Source: Hybos culiciformis (taxonomy: Eukaryota; Arthropoda; Insecta; Diptera; Hybotidae). From it: a stretch of DNA of 64,000 nt. Positions 51,401 through 63,081 of the stretch are shown piece after piece (the stretch's first letter is position 1; each line of letters begins with the position of its first letter). Position numbers and translations under genes: made by a program. The notes below the pieces were generated by a model that saw nothing but the letters and a program-made list of their open reading frames with translations, made no database searches and was not told where the DNA came from. The stretch spans positions 3,534,001-3,598,000 of the forward strand of contig OZ023275.1 in NCBI GenBank assembly GCA_964007475.1, read 5' to 3'.

Positions 51401-54400
51401 TGAAAACGGATTTAAAATAAAATTTTATCCCAAAAAAAAATAAATAAATTGATATGAACGAAAGTAATAAAATCATGCGTATCCATTTTTCACACAATTT
51501 TTCTACACATTACAGGTTTTACAGAATTGTACCATTGACTTCTTTTAAATATAGCAGGAAATCTTAATTTTCTTTTCTTTCAATGTTTTACATTTTTATG
51601 TTGAACCAATCAAATCAATTAAAAAATTATATTAATACTTAAAGTGTATTTTATTATTAAATGGAAAATGTAAACAAAACATATAATAAAAAAATCTTGT
51701 AAATTTGATGTGAAAAATTATTATTTTTTAATTAATTACAAAATTATAGGTATATATTTTATAATATGATTAATGTTGGAAGAAAAATTATTTAGTTTCA
51801 CTTGAATTAAATAAAGACATTAAGAAAAAAAATCAATCCAATTTAAAACAATATTCAATTAATTAAATGCTTGTTATTTTATGATTTCAAACTTGACAAT
51901 GTTTTCACATATTGTAAATTACATTATTTGAAAATTTCTTGAATTTCTTTTTTTAGCTTATTATAAGCATATTTCAATCTTTTCAGTATGTAATCGAATT
52001 TTATTTTTTTTTTGCCTGGAATAAAAAGTTCATTATTACTAATATAGGTAAATGATACTTTTTTTAAATTTGAGAATTTTGGTCTTGATTTTCTTGATTC
52101 AATATAATTTTCAATTTTCATGTTATACCAAATTGCAAATGATAATTGCTTTAAAATATTTTATTGTTTTTATAAGGAATTTATTAAGGATATCATTATC
52201 AAATTTATCAAAAAACTATGATAATTTATGCCTAAAAGCTTAATTTAATTTTATAATATGCCAATATAATAACTAATTAATATTTTTAATCCCTTAATTA
52301 AACCTTAACTTGAACAAAATAATCATAAATTGAAAGAGTATAATAGTGTTAAACTAAATTTAAAACCATTATTAGATTATTACTAATATAGGTGTTAACT
52401 TACTTTGAAACCGTTATTGTTATGAAAAAAGGTTCGCCAATCAGTTCTGACATCATATGTTTATAATATAAACTTGGGTTTGTAGAAACATATTAATTAT
52501 TTTTACAAGGGCAACTTATATATAGTGAATAATTTGAAATTTTTGACGATTAATTTCATTAATTAATTCGTTCTTGAATCTTATAAATTAAAAAAAAAAA
52601 CAACATTACATACCTACTTTCTTTTGGAACGAATATAATTTTATTGCTTAACTATCAATTTTACCAATTAATGTGCATGACTATTAAAAAATTTGATAAC
52701 TTTTTTAATTACATAGAGAGATGATCGGTTGTATGTTTTAACAACACACAAATTTAATTACAAAACGTGATGTATGTAAATATTTTAGTAATCATGTACC
52801 TATGTCAAATCCATTCTAACTATTAAATATTAAGATTACTGAATTAAATTATACAGTAGGTGCATCCATATTATATACATATTTGTAGAAATTTGACTTA
52901 AGTTAAATATAATTTTCTTGCGAATTGAAAATAAAACCTTTCACATTTTTAATAAAATGTAGTTAAAAAAAATTATATATTTAGATCCTAAATATTTATT
53001 TTTAAATTCCGAAAAAAAAACAATATAAATATATAATAAAGTTATGCATATTTTTTTTTAATTATTATTCTATAGAATGTGCAAAAAAAAACAAAATTTA
53101 ACATATTTTTAAGCTATCCCATCCATTCATCATGTAATAAACGGCATGGGAGTATTATTACATCAAAATTATATTGTTTACTCATGCTCATGAATTTGAA
53201 TAATATAATTTCAATTTTCACAAACTATTCGAAATTTCTCTTTCATTTATGTGAAAATATATATTATTTGTTTTAATAATTGCAATTTTAAATGAAAGTG
53301 CACAATGTATAGTGTTGTGTATATTATAATTTCGCTTTTATGTAGAAAGGAATTTCTATATATATAAATACAAAATAAGTGTAAAGTTCAAATGCAATGG
53401 TAAGTGTATATTGGTATTTTTCTTTTTTTTAATTTAAATTTAAAATTGAATTAGAGTATTTTATAATATAGTTGTAATGCTACCGATGGTCCATGTATTA
53501 TTATAACATTCATGTGAAAGGCCAACTTGTAGAACAAAATTGTTACTGTATTACAACCATTTTATCGACTTAACATTTAATAGTCTCTGATCAATTCATT
53601 ACGTTTTCATAAAATATACCGAATAGAAAGAAATTTTGAGATAGTTCAGTTCAGTTAGACTGTACTAAAAAAAACACAAAATTAGGGACTCATAAAATTT
53701 GTTAATACGATTTTTTAGTTATATTTCGAAGTCTGTATTATTATTGTATAGGTTTCAATTTTATATTTGTTGCACTTTATTTATTTTCATTTTTATCATT
53801 TCGATAACCACAATAATAATATAAAATTTATTTTCAATTTTTTAATGAAATAGAAAATAAAAATTGATATTTTTTTTTTTATTAAGTACTATATAAGTAA
53901 AATGGTTTGTTATCTGATATTAGAAATAAAGTGAAATGTGTGAAAATAAAGAGTTTTTTATTTTCCAGATCATATAATTCTTTGTTATTATTAGCTATTA
54001 TAATAATAAAAAAATAATAGGTTTTTATATTGTATTTAAGTATATTTATCAAACTGTGAAATGTGTTTATCAAAAAAAAAAATACAGTATTTTTCATTAT
54101 CTATAAATGATAAAGTCCATTCAATAAAAAAAAGGAATATTGTTGTCAAGGCAAATATGTACTTGTTTTGATATTTCTTTTTGAGTCGAACTCTCTTTCC
54201 AGAATCAAACATTTAATGAAGTTTTCAATATTTCACTAGAAGAATGAAATATAATAATTAAATTATTAGTATTTATGCATACTTACTTAATTATCAGTCT
54301 AGCTCAGCTTCTTCCAGTTTTTTTTTTAATTTATTTTATTTTATTTAATTAAATAATCTGATTCCCGCTCGCTAAGAAATTTTATGCGTAAATTTTTTTT

Positions 54401-56551
54401 TCCGAACTTTGCTTGGATACCAACCGACTCTAGTTTGAAATAAATGAATATTTTAAAACCTTCCCTTAAACACGATCTATTCAGCGGTGAAAACGAAAAT
54501 GAAAAATTTATTTTATTTTATCATATTTTATATTATAGATATACACTTTGAGTATATGCATTATTTTTTTATATCTAAAGTTTATTAACGTAATTTATAC
54601 TAAAATCTTAAAAACTTTACTGATAACAATTTTATATTGATTTCCGAAGTACACATATGTAAAAACAATGTTAAAGCCATGCAATCATTATTATTTTAAT
54701 TAAAAATATATTTGTTTTAACATTATTATTACGGGTAAAATTTCAAATTTACAAAGAAAGTAAAATTGAAATAAAATAATAATTATACAAAAATATTGCT
54801 TATTGAAAAAATAGCAAAGATTTTTATGTAGGTATATGGGAAGAGTATTTTATATTCATTAAAATGAAAATGACAAAAATAAAACAATAAAATGTACAAA
54901 ATTGTAAAAATAAAAAATTGCATAATAAAATGTAAAATTTTTTATAAGAAATCATGAAAAACAATTTTTTCTTTCAAATTATGTACGGAATAGAAAATTA
55001 TATTTAATGCGAACTTCCTTGAGCCGCAGAATTATCCACCTAATTGCTTATTATTTAATTTTTCAACTCTAGTCAATATAAAAAAAAGTATTCATTTCAA
55101 AAGAATAAAATCTCCTTTCTTTATTGAATTGAAGTGAATTTCTCACTCATATGTATATTCTTTTAAATCTATTTATTAAAAGAGTAGAAAGCTTAATAAT
55201 TAAGTACACAAAAATACTAGCGGCTATAGATAACTTAATACTTTAGGAAAATTAAATGTTTATAAAATTTTTCAAACTAGCCCCGAAACCAAATATCTAA
55301 AGAAAACTGTATATTATCTCTGTACCTCTTCCATTAATTAGTTGGACAAATCCCCACAATTATAGCAATCTTATAATTCAAAAATCTTGGTCTGAGTTCA
55401 CGTACTGAGATATTATATTCTGTTGACCATTGCATTCATAAAAAATAACTCATAAAATAAGTTTCTACGATTCATAAGTTGATATAACGTTGATAAAATA
55501 ATGTGGAAACATAAAAATCAAGATTATGTCCCTGCATTAAATTAAATAACTTTTTATCTTAATAATTTTTATTTAATTTTATACCTAAGTAATTTCATTT
55601 TTATGATTATTGAAAATTTATAATTTTTCGATTAATTTGATTTAAAAAAACAAAAAATTATAAGAAATAATTTATATTGCATAATACTTTCATTTAATAT
55701 GAATATTAAAAGAGCTTACGCATAATTAGCTATTATAAAATTTATATAAATATTAAACTGAATAAAATTGCTATAAAATAATGGACAAAAATTATAAAAA
55801 TTATTACATTAAAATTTCTTTAAAGACTATCACTTAATAACTTGAATTCCTTTCGATTTTATTTTAAAAATTATTATGTATATTTTATTAAAATGACAAA
55901 CATTTATTATAAAAACAAAAAGTAACTAAATTAACAACGAAAAAATAATTACTGATTCATAAATTCAATTTTTTTTCCAGAATTATTGAACCTGTTTACA
56001 CAATATTGACAACAAAATCTTTGAAATGCTAAAGTTATAATCTTAATAATATTTATAAAATTTTTAAAAATTGTAACAACAAGAGAAATTTCATGAAAAT
56101 TGGAAAATTAAGTTAAAGCGCATTAAAGGAAATTTTTATGCCATGATGAGGTCATGGTCTGCTTTGTATGGTTTGATTATAATTATAATTATTGTCGTTA
56201 TAATTTCGAATTAAAATTTCTATTATATTTTGGGGCTTAAAATTTCAGCATTAATATACAATAAATTTTCAATCAAATCAAATTACATTTAAAATGGTTA
56301 TAAAACTTTAAAAAAAGATTATTAAAGAATTATTAAACATTAAAATTAATATAAATTAATTCTTAATTCGATAAGGCGATAATGTGATAATGTAATTTAA
56401 ATAAAAATAATGTTGTTGTTATGTCTAACGTCAAAAAAAAAATTTATTGGTCAATATACTTTATGAAAAATGTATTTAAAAATAATGTGCTAATAGCCGT
56501 AACAAAAAGAAGGAAATGGTTTAATAATTTCTCTTTTATTTTATTACTGTA
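48411..56551. other. AT-rich DNA upstream of the gene, no gene seen
   Basis: The first part (48411-48850) is of higher complexity (CATTTGAAAGGGAATAGGATG, TTTCCGCCCACAG) and may belong with the open frame before it. The rest is A/T-rich with many homopolymers. A patch at 54290-54500 (CAGTCTAGCTCAGCTTCTTCC) is richer but has no long frame. Confidence 0.45.
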
Positions 56552-56554
56552 TTA

Positions 56555-57025
56555 TACCGTATCTACACTTGGACCTTAAAACTGACCTTAGAGCGGAACT
56601 GACCTGAAAACTGACCTGTGAACAGGCCTTTCTCATACAAAAAAAAGGAAAAAAAATAACTAACCTTTGCGTAAAAGGCCAGTTTGCAGACAAAAAAAGT
56701 TAGTTTGCAGACAAAAAAGGTCAGTTTGCAGACATTATAGTTGCCAACTTTTCTGCTTTTTCCTTGATTTTTTCTGCCTTTTTTCTATTTTTAAAAGGTT
56801 GGCAATACAAATTTAAAAATAAACAAGTAAACAACAAACAGAAATTCAAAATTTTTAAATAATAAAATTTGAATAATTTGGAAATTGGAAATTTTTAAAT
56901 AATAAAATTTAAAAGTAAAAAAATAAAAAATGAATTCCAGCAAAAAAAAAAAAAAATCAAGTGTGTACGGGTTTCGTTAAGGCGACCTTACGAACTGACC
57001 TTTGCAGACAAGTGCAGATACGGTA
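56555..57025. mobile_element. 471-bp TIR element with TTA target duplication
   Basis: Left end TACCGTATCTACACTTGG, right-end complement TACCGTATCTGCACTTGTC, flanked by TTA on both sides (56552-56554 and 57026-57028). Inside are repeated motifs AACTGACCT and CAGTTTGCAGACAAAAAA. No protein is encoded. A 3-bp TTA duplication suggests a PIF/Harbinger-like MITE, but the ends lack the usual GG start, so the superfamily is open. Confidence 0.7.
56741..56805. repeat. Hairpin inside the 471-bp element
   Basis: TTGCCAACTTTT at 56741 pairs with AAAAGGTTGGCAA at 56793-56805, with a pyrimidine-rich loop. It could be a tiny nested element or a structural part of the host element. Confidence 0.6.
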
Positions 57026-57028
57026 TTA

Positions 57029-59474
57029 GATATAAAATATTAATCCGCAGTGAATGATAATTAACAAAAAAAAAAAAAAAGAAGAAATTATGACATAATA
57101 ATGAATGAAAATAATTCAGGCGATCATTTTGAAAGTTATCAAAATATTATTTTTATATTTTGAAAAGCTTTAAAATATCTTAAATTTTCTTCATTAAGTA
57201 TATTATCTCAGTTGACTGGATTAATTGATAAATCTTTATCAGAGACTAGAAAAAAATATAGCATCAATATAATTTAGAAACAAAAAAATTAATAATTCAA
57301 GATTTCAGATACAAAAAACAGAATTAATAAGAAAATAAATTATATTCAAACAAAAAAAAACAAAAATTGATTTTGAAGATATTGCAAGCAGGTGTTCTCA
57401 TATCATAATTATTTCACAAAGTAAAAGTTAGGAAATTGTTTTGAAAGTTTTAATTCGGTTAATAAATATTTCAATTCATGATATCATGACAAAAAAAAAT
57501 TGATGTTAAGAATCAAATCGTGTAATGATTTCTCTAAACATATAAGTACATATACATTTTTTTTTTTTTCAGAATCATTTTACTTTTTTTATATTAAATT
57601 TTTAATGGAATATTAACGAAATCATAATTATTATCTCTAAAAATTTTGAATTTGATAAATATAAAGTTAGTGACTGTTAGCGATAAGTGTCCAACAAAAT
57701 AGTAAAAATAATCATAATTCCAGGTTTGCAACTTAAGTCTTTCGTTTTTCGTTTTAATTAATACATAGTTTTAGTTTGCATTTAAAAAATAGCTTTATAA
57801 GTTTTTTTTTCAGAATTATTCGAACAACAAATTTTTGTTGAATTGGTTTAGAAGTAATTTAAAACAGCTTACGAGTTTACAATTTTATTTTAACACAAGA
57901 AGAATATACCATTATTCTTGCCAATTTTCTTATTTCTTTCAATTTCTAGTCAGAGAAATATTACAAATTTTTTTTTTTTTTCATTATTTTCTAATTTTAC
58001 ACTTTGATCTTTGATTTAAATATTTTGATTTGTGTATTATATATTTTAATAATATTTAAATTAAGGAACTTTTTTAGATTACGCAGCATACACTTAAAAG
58101 TTAAAATTATATAACGGAAAAAGAAGAAAAAGAAATATTAAACTGTAATTAATGTAAATATTCAATTATAAAATTATTATACAGTTTCAGCAACTGTGAG
58201 TGATATTTTACAGAACGTTGTCTGTTATTAAAATTAATGGTTTAAAAAAAATTCATTATTTCCTTCTTTATTATAATAAAATTCTGTAATCGTATAAAAA
58301 AATTGGATAAAATTGATCAAAGAACTATATAATCTTCAGTTAGGAAATATACGATATTAATTATCTATTAATTTATAATAATTGTTAAATTTTAGAACTG
58401 ATACTGATCTTAATAATAACGAGCTAATAATATCAAAATTTGTACTTCATTTATAAAGTTATCAGTTTTTTTAATTTCAATTACTTTTCTGTTGAACAAT
58501 TCACAAAAAAAAAAGAAATTGTGTCTAACGTACGATTGAAAAATATAAGTACGAGTTATTATGGATTACTTACCCAAATTCTATCTAGATGTTGGTCTCT
58601 GTAAACTCAATTAGCTTAAAATTTTAAATCATAAATCTTTAAACTCTGTAAGGAGTTTTCATCTTCTATTAGTGTAATTGTATATATGAATTAAAATTAC
58701 ATTAATACAAGATGAAATTGACAAACATATTGCACATAAAAAAATGTTCAATGGAAACTTGTATTTTGTGTAACTTCAATTCGAATATTAAATACTCATA
58801 ATTATAACACAAGAAGAAGTAAATAAGCTCTCGAATAGGTTTTTCAAACATTTCCAGAGTTGTGAGAGTTTTCGTTTTATTTGTAGGTCTCGTTAGATCG
58901 AATTAAAAATACCAGAAATATTATGTATTTAAAAATGTTTTTAAAAACCACCATATCGGACTATCTATAATGCAGCAAAGAATATCGATTAGTTATTTGA
59001 AATTGTGTACTATCACTTAGTTTTTCCTTCTCTGGTTAAAGTTAAAACAAAATACACGCTATTTTTTTTTGAAATTTTATTATCATAAAGCCAGATTTAC
59101 CATAAAATAATACTTAAAATTAAAAGCAAAATAATTCTTATTAAAAAAATCGATATATAGAACTAATATCGTTATCTCTATTTGTGATAATAAAAAAAGA
59201 CCGTAATTGAACATTTTTGTTGTAAATTATTAGCTTTTTTAATATGTTTTCCAATTTCACTTGATAATAATTAAAAACAATATAAACATTCATAATTATT
59301 TACACCACATGTTTATTTTAACAAAAGTTATTAATTTATTAATTTTGATAAAAAAAAAATTTTATAAATTATTTAGGTTTGTATTGCAAAATATGGATGA
59401 AAATAAAATAAAAAGATATATATTTTTATTACAACGTTTTTATCATTACAACGTTTTTATCAACTCACATTCTT
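57029..59474. other. AT-rich DNA, no gene seen
   Basis: A/T-rich, with long homopolymers. The only notable item is a possible 25-base exon on the minus strand at 58598-58574 bounded by acceptor TTTACAG and donor GTAAGT, described under findings. An 84-codon frame at 59261-59515 runs into the repeat that follows and is not recognised. Confidence 0.45.
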
Positions 59475-59966
59475 GTCTGTTTGTCTGTCCACGAAATTTT
59501 GTAATGAAATTTTAGACCACTTTCCGACAAGTTACAGCTCCGAAATTTTGAATATAGCTCTGAACCCGATGACAATACAATATTCTACCACTTTAATCAT
59601 GATTTGAAAAGTTTCTCGTCTGTTTGTCTGCCCGCGAAATTTTGCAATCAAAATTTCACAACCAAAAGTTTGTCCGATTTCATTCAAATTTAGTACATAA
59701 AAAGAACAAATGATTGAACACACGAATTTCGTAACAAAAAATTTATTGGCCTCCTACCCAGCGACGTCTTATCGGGAGGACTTCAAAAGTTCGTCCGATT
59801 TCTTTCAAATTTGGTACATAAAAAAAGGACATATTAAACACACAAATTTCGTAAAAAACATTTATTGGCCTCCTACCCAGCGACGTCCTATCGGGAGGAC
59901 TTCAAAAGTACGATTTTATTCAAATTCGGTACATAAAAAGAAGAAATGATTTAGCACACAAATTTT
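59475..59966 (+). repeat. Repeat region with ~120-bp units, left part
   Basis: GTCTGTTTGTCTG-CC-CGAAATTTTG occurs at about 59475 and 59618. Then ~120-bp units follow: ACACACGAATTTCGTAAC, TTTATTGGCCTCCTACCCAG, GGGAGGACTTCAAAAGT, TTTCAAATTTGGTACATAAA. Units start near 59717, 59837 and 59955; the third is broken at 59966 by the foldback element. A 79-codon frame at 59710-59949 just translates the units. Confidence 0.85.
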
Positions 59967-59974
59967 GGGATGCA

Positions 59975-60310
59975 TGTCAGTTGTACAATTACCAGTTGTA
60001 CAATTTTTTTGTACCAGTTGTACAATCCAAAATACCACTTGTACAATTTAAAATTTAATTGTACATCTGGTTTTTTTGGATTGTACAAGTGGTAAAAAGA
60101 TTCCACTTGTACAATTGACCACTTGTACAGAGAAGAACCATTTGTACAGACTAGTGCCAGTTGTACAATCCAGTTGTACATTTTAGACCAATTGTACAAT
60201 CTCGATTTTTTCGAATTAACCACTTGTACAATTTTTGACCAGTTGTACAATCTTTTTTTTTTTTGTAATTTACCACTTGTACAATTTTTGACCACTTGTA
60301 CAATCTATAT
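59975..60310 (+). repeat. Left TTGTACAA array of the foldback element
   Basis: More than a dozen TTGTACAA palindromes, mostly preceded by ACCA-C or ACCA-G, spaced irregularly by about 15-35 bases. The open frame on the minus strand here is only a translation of the array. Confidence 0.92.
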
Positions 60311-60487
60311 TTTATAGAATTAACGGCTACATGACATAACCACGAATGTAATAATTAAACCGCGAATGTCATAAACAAAAATCCTCGCGGCCTTATTTTA
60401 TTTTTAAAAGTGAAATAAGACCGTGACCAAAAAAAAAGTTTATCGGAGGTCTAATTTCATTTTTATAAATGAAATAAGGCCGCGTAA

Positions 60488-60570
60488 TCTTGTAAGGTGA
60501 GCACAAAGGGCAGGGGCAGCAGGGCGGCGGGCCTTGCTGTCCCGTGCCCTGTGTGCTCACCTCACAAGAT
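60488..60570. repeat. GC-rich hairpin, short form
   Basis: Stem AAGGTGAGCACAAAGGGCAG pairs with the stretch CTGTGTGCTCACCTCACAAG. The inside is GCAGGGCGGCGGGCCTTGCTG; the CCGCAAATCCCACTGACC core is missing. Confidence 0.85.
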
Positions 60571-60613
60571 CGGAGGTCTAATTTCATTTTTATAAATGAA
60601 ATAAGGCCGTGTA

Positions 60614-60757
60614 ATCTTGTGTGGAAAACACACAGGGCAGGGGCCAGCAGGGCGGCGAGCGGACAGTTAGTCAGTGGGATTTGCGGCTGGCGCCGCAAAT
60701 CCCACTGACCAACCGCCCGCCCTCCGCCTGCTGCCCTGTGTGCTCACCTCACAAGAT
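60614..60757. repeat. GC-rich hairpin with the shared core
   Basis: Outer stem ATCTTGTGTGGAAAACACAC and its partial complement. The core is CAGTGGGATTTGCGGCTGGC, the centre GGCGCC, and the return arm CCGCAAATCCCACTGACC. This is the same as copy B hairpin 1, apart from four missing bases at the centre. Confidence 0.92.
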
Positions 60758-60991
60758 TTTTTATTAAAGTCTTATTTCATTTTGAAACATGAAATTACTA
60801 CGCGGCCTTATTTCATTTATAAAAATGGAATTAGCCCTCCGAAATTTTATTTTTTTTTCAAAGTGAAATAAGGTCGCTAGGACTTTTTTTTTTGCGGCGA
60901 AGCGAATGGGATGCGGTAGCGGCACCCATTATGCACAACAGCTTTTCCATACATTTTGCTTATTTTTTCACGGTTATAACTTTAACATAGT

Positions 60992-61310
60992 GATTGTACA
61001 ACTGGTCAAAAATTGTACAAGTGGTTAATTTTATAAAAATAAATATTGAACACCTGGTCCAAAATTGTACAAGTGGTTAATTTGAGAAAAAAAGGATTGT
61101 ACAACTGGTCTAAAATGTACAAGTGGTGAAAACTGAATTGTACAAGTGGTACAATTGGATAAATCGATTGTACAACTGGTAAATTGTACAACTGGTCAAT
61201 TGTGCAACTGGATTATTTTTTACCAGTTGTACAGAGAAAAAATACCAGTTGTACAATTTTTTTCTCCATACAAATTGAAAAATTGTACAACTGGTAATTG
61301 TACAAGTGGC
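60992..61310 (-). repeat. Right TTGTACAA array of the foldback element
   Basis: Inverted counterpart of the left array (GATTGTACAACTGGTC, AATTGTACAAGTGGT). Two internal units near 61220-61260 (ACCAGTTGTACA) are in the opposite direction, so the array has been rearranged. Confidence 0.9.
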
Positions 61311-61317
61311 ACTCACC

Positions 61318-61440
61318 CAAATTTTGTAACAAAAAATTTATTGGCCTCCTCTACCTTCCTTGGAGAGGACTTCAAAACTTCGTCCGATTTTATTCAAATT
61401 TTGTACCTACAAAGAGGACATAATTAAACACACAAATTTC
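61318..61440 (+). repeat. ~120-bp repeat unit, part to the right of the insertion
   Basis: Continues the unit interrupted at 59966: CAAATTTTGTAAC, ATTTATTGGCCTCCTC, GGAGAGGACTTCAAAAC, and ends ACACACAAATTTCGTAA. It shows a local change (CTACCTTCCTTGGAGAGG in place of CCCAGCGACGTC). Confidence 0.85.
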
Positions 61441-63073
61441 GTAATTTTGACAATCAAATTTTATAAGAAAAATTCTGCTTTGTTTCAGCTTCAAAACTAA
61501 AAAGTAGAAAATTAATATTAAATCATAAAAAATACATTTTATAAAAAACAATGTTTTTCTTGCGCACTAAAAAGTATAAAATAATTTTACTATGAGTTTC
61601 ATTTTGGTAACAGACTTTATAACTTTTCTCCGGCCCATTCAGAGGATTGTGGACACACATACTTGAAACTGATTACAACAGTCTATAACTAGAAACGTGG
61701 GGCACATTTTTACAACACATTTACAGTATTACCTATTTACAGTATTACAGTATTACACATTTATTATTATTATTAGTATTACCTATTTACAGTATTACAC
61801 ATTTACAGTATTACAGTATTACCACATTTACATGTGTGCTCATGTTAATAAATTATTTTTTATTAAACAGAATGTTAATAAAAACCTATGTAGATATAGG
61901 TACATAGGTTTTTATATATAAAATTTTCCTAACTGGAACTAATTTTAATTTTGATGGTAAATTTCTGCCTAAAGGTGAATAATATTTTATTTTTGGCAAT
62001 AAATTAAACAAATTAGAATTGATGAAATTAAATTTGAAGTATTTTCGAATCATTTACACTTTCATTATAAATTTTAATGTTGCACGAAAATTTTTATATA
62101 GATTTTATTATAAAAAAGTTTAATTAGCTAATTACCTATTAAAGAAAAATATATATAAAAAGATTCATTTAATTTTGGAATTATTATTATATTTTGTCTA
62201 TAATAAAAGAACATTGATTTTTTTTTTTTTTTTTTGTGAAAGTGAAAAGTACATTTATCGAACTTTATTATGTACAAATTGTATGTATTTACCATAATCC
62301 CACAAAGGCAAAAAAAAGTGATTGTGGTTATTATGATAAAGTTAATAACTTATAGTTTTTATTTTTTTTCACGCTTCATACGTATTTTATATCCATGGAT
62401 AAAACATTAAATATACGAATAAAGATAATTGTATAAAATTTTCAGCTTCTTTTAATTTACCTCGACTTTAAAATAAAATAAAATCAATTTACATATAATT
62501 ATTAAATAAAAATAAAATCGAAACTTTTTTAAACAAGTTTATTTTGTAGGTTGGATTTTTTTTTATTGATATTTCAGAAATGTTAAAATTATAGAAAATC
62601 ATTAATCGTTGCTGCTAAAGTACTAAACGCGAAGTTAATTTAATAAGTTAAAAATATTTTATAGTTTTATATGTACTAAGTAATAAAAACCGTAAAGAAA
62701 TTTATTTTAAAACATATAAAAATAAATTATGATTCAAAAATTCAGCTACTTGATAAATAAAGTTAGCAATTATTTATTATTTTAATGTACGATTCATAAA
62801 ATGCTTATTAATAAAATATTTTTAATTTTCCTATGAGTTATAATAAAAATAAAAAATATTAAAGTTTTTGAATATTAACTTCTTCACGAATAAATCTTTG
62901 CACATTAATCATTCAGGCATTTAGGTAGATTTACCTAAGTTTATAATTCGAAAATCTGTTTAAGATAAAAAATAGGTTCTAAAACTATTATAGTTCTAAA
63001 AAGTCAAATAACTTGTTCCTTTATTTATATTTACAAAAAACTTAATACTTTTATATTGGTTTGTCAGATAATA
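61441..63073. other. AT-rich DNA, no gene seen
   Basis: The first 250 bases (for example CTCCGGCCCATTCAGAGG) may still belong to the interspersed repeat that precedes. The rest is A/T-rich without recognisable frames or ends. Confidence 0.45.
61719..61830 (+). repeat. Minisatellite-like TTTACAGTATTAC array
   Basis: Irregular repeats of ATTTACAGTATTAC and CAGTATTAC, with a (TTA)n stretch inside. A 74-codon frame across it is a repeat translation. Confidence 0.85.
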
Positions 63074-63081
63074 AATTCGAC

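Larger units (their letters stand above)
59967..61317. mobile_element. Foldback element with TTGTACAA arrays and GC-rich hairpins (1,351 bp)
   Basis: Starts GGGATGCATGTCAGTTGTAC; the right-end complement is GGTGAGTGCCACTTGTAC. An exact 8-bp target duplication CAAATTTT flanks it (59959-59966 and 61318-61325). Removing the element restores CACACAAATTTTGTAAC, matching the other ~120-bp units, which proves insertion. Arms are arrays of ACCAGTTGTACAATT and ACCACTTGTACAATT. The centre holds inverted TAATTTCATTTTTATAAATG blocks and two GC-rich hairpins. No protein is encoded. The structure resembles Drosophila Foldback/Galileo elements; the superfamily is unresolved. Confidence 0.9.

Noticed and set aside
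54290..54500. Possible minus-strand exon ending GAAGAAGCTGAGCTAGAC near donor GTAAGT
   Set aside because: The open frame is only about ten codons, followed by TGA and TAA before the donor, and has no acceptor.
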